Source: Pelotomaculum schinkii (GTDB lineage Bacteria > Bacillota > Desulfotomaculia > Desulfotomaculales > Pelotomaculaceae). From it: a DNA stretch of 64,000 nucleotides. The notes beneath the pieces were generated by a model that was given only the letters and a program-made list of their open reading frames with translations, did not search any database and was not told the DNA's origin. The stretch lies in contig NZ_QFGA01000001.1 of NCBI RefSeq assembly GCF_004369205.1, forward strand, positions 1 through 64,000. The letters are read 5' to 3'. The position numbers and the translations under genes were made by a program. Below are positions 63,530 to 64,000 of the stretch, piece by piece (positions within the stretch are counted from its first letter, which is position 1; every line of letters begins with the position of its first letter).

Positions 63530-64000
63530 GTGGACAAGGCTATGCTGATGGGCTTCAAAAAGCGTTTATTGGAAGAAAGAAAAAACCTGCTGGGTCGGAT
63601 CAATTTTATTGATGAACGAGGGCTGGGTGAAGCCTTGGAAGATTCTATCAGCGAACTTTCAACCTATGACAACCACCCTGCCGACATCGGTACGGAAGTC
63701 TTTGAAAGGAGCAAGGACTTTGCTCTACGGGAAAGCGCCATGATTAGCGTGGCTGCCGTTGACGATGCCCTTAACAGGATTAATGAAGGGACCTACGGCG
63801 TCTGTGACGTCTGCGGGAAGGAAATTGCGCTGGAGAGGTTGGAGGCGCTGCCTTCCACCACCATATGCCGGGACTGCAAAGAGGCTGAAGAGAAAATTCC
63901 TCGCCGTGACGAGCGGCCGGCAGAAGAGGACGTCCTGGCCAAACCTTTTGCCAGAAGCTTCACGGATGCTTCCGGCAACATCGAATACGACGGTGAAGAC
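63530..64000 (+). CDS. DksA/TraR zinc finger protein (YteA-like), partial
   Basis: At least 157 residues before the window ends. The N-terminal coiled coil FKKRLLEERKNLLGRINFI is followed by ELSTYDNHPADIGTEVFERSKDFALRESAMISVAAVDDALNRINEGTYGVCDVCGKEI...LPSTTICRDCK, the TraR/DksA zinc finger with four cysteines. This long form resembles sporulation protein YteA in Bacillota, which has the same DNHPADxGTE motif. The start is GTG 63530, with AAGGAGG 11 bases upstream. No stop codon is present in the window. Confidence 0.88.
   Translation, partial: MDKAMLMGFKKRLLEERKNLLGRINFIDERGLGEALEDSISELSTYDNHPADIGTEVFERSKDFALRESAMISVAAVDDALNRINEGTYGVCDVCGKEIALERLEALPSTTICRDCKEAEEKIPRRDERPAEEDVLAKPFARSFTDASGNIEYDGED

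Overview
The window looks like the chromosome of a spore-forming, anaerobic Bacillota bacterium, most likely from the Peptococcaceae/Desulfotomaculia (Pelotomaculum-like). The signs are sporulation genes (yunB, bofC, spoIID, a YteA-like DksA protein), many TTG/GTG starts behind strong GGAGG sites, a fumarate reductase/succinate dehydrogenase operon, the yebC-bofC-ruvCAB-queA-tgt-yajC-secDF order, and a 16S rRNA carrying a long V1 insertion. The taxonomic call is inference; no database was searched.

Region 1 (1-4.8 kb) is AT-rich accessory DNA on the minus strand: a PIN-like protein, a KilA-N protein, a coupled pair of unknown genes and a C-terminally short serine recombinase next to tRNA-Ala. 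Two near-perfect GAATTC-centred palindromes lie here. Region 2 (4.9-15.1 kb) holds host genes: an EcsC-like protein, a 10-residue-repeat protein, a DUF1540 protein, an orphan peptide-binding protein, an endonuclease IV-like protein, pyruvoyl arginine decarboxylase plus spermidine synthase (polyamine synthesis), a tRNA Asp-Phe-Gly-Cys cluster, and a MarR/DUF169 pair beside a broken acyl-CoA ligase.

Region 3 (15.3-28.5 kb) is a mosaic island. A phage early module (S24 repressor/Cro-like switch, DnaD-like initiator, RusA resolvase) is followed by a six-gene cluster: an unknown protein, a SecB-like protein, a PD-(D/E)XK protein, a type III Res helicase-nuclease, a shortened DUF262/HNH (GmrSD-like) protein and a Mod methyltransferase whose recognition domain is strikingly AT-rich. 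The last three genes are chained by ATGA overlaps. Next come a DUF1659/DUF2922/YvrJ trio, two LexA-like winged-helix-only proteins and a DUF6504-like protein. The promoter regions carry LexA-type boxes placed exactly as in the ruvC promoter at 52.5 kb, so the distal part of the island appears wired to the SOS response. This cluster is the best candidate for an undescribed system.

Region 4 (28.5-42.1 kb): an MFS exporter, lemA plus a TPM protein, an MBL hydrolase, a Zur-like regulator with a ZnuCB-like transporter, frdCAB, an intact tyrS lying directly against the decayed remains of a different tyrS, and yunB.

Region 5 (42.2-48.5 kb) is a complete 16S-23S-5S operon with no spacer tRNA. It is interrupted by hairpin insertions in 16S V1, 23S helix 25 and 23S helix 45. 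The helix 45 insertion encodes a four-helix-bundle IVS protein, and its ends match those of the V1 insertion.

Region 6 (48.6-64 kb): an ISLre2 transposase with a sequestered ribosome binding site, then a conserved DNA-repair, queuosine and secretion block (yebC, bofC, ruvCAB, queH, spoIID, queA, tgt, yajC, HD protein, secD, secF), and finally DUF5665 and a partial DksA/TraR gene cut by the window end.
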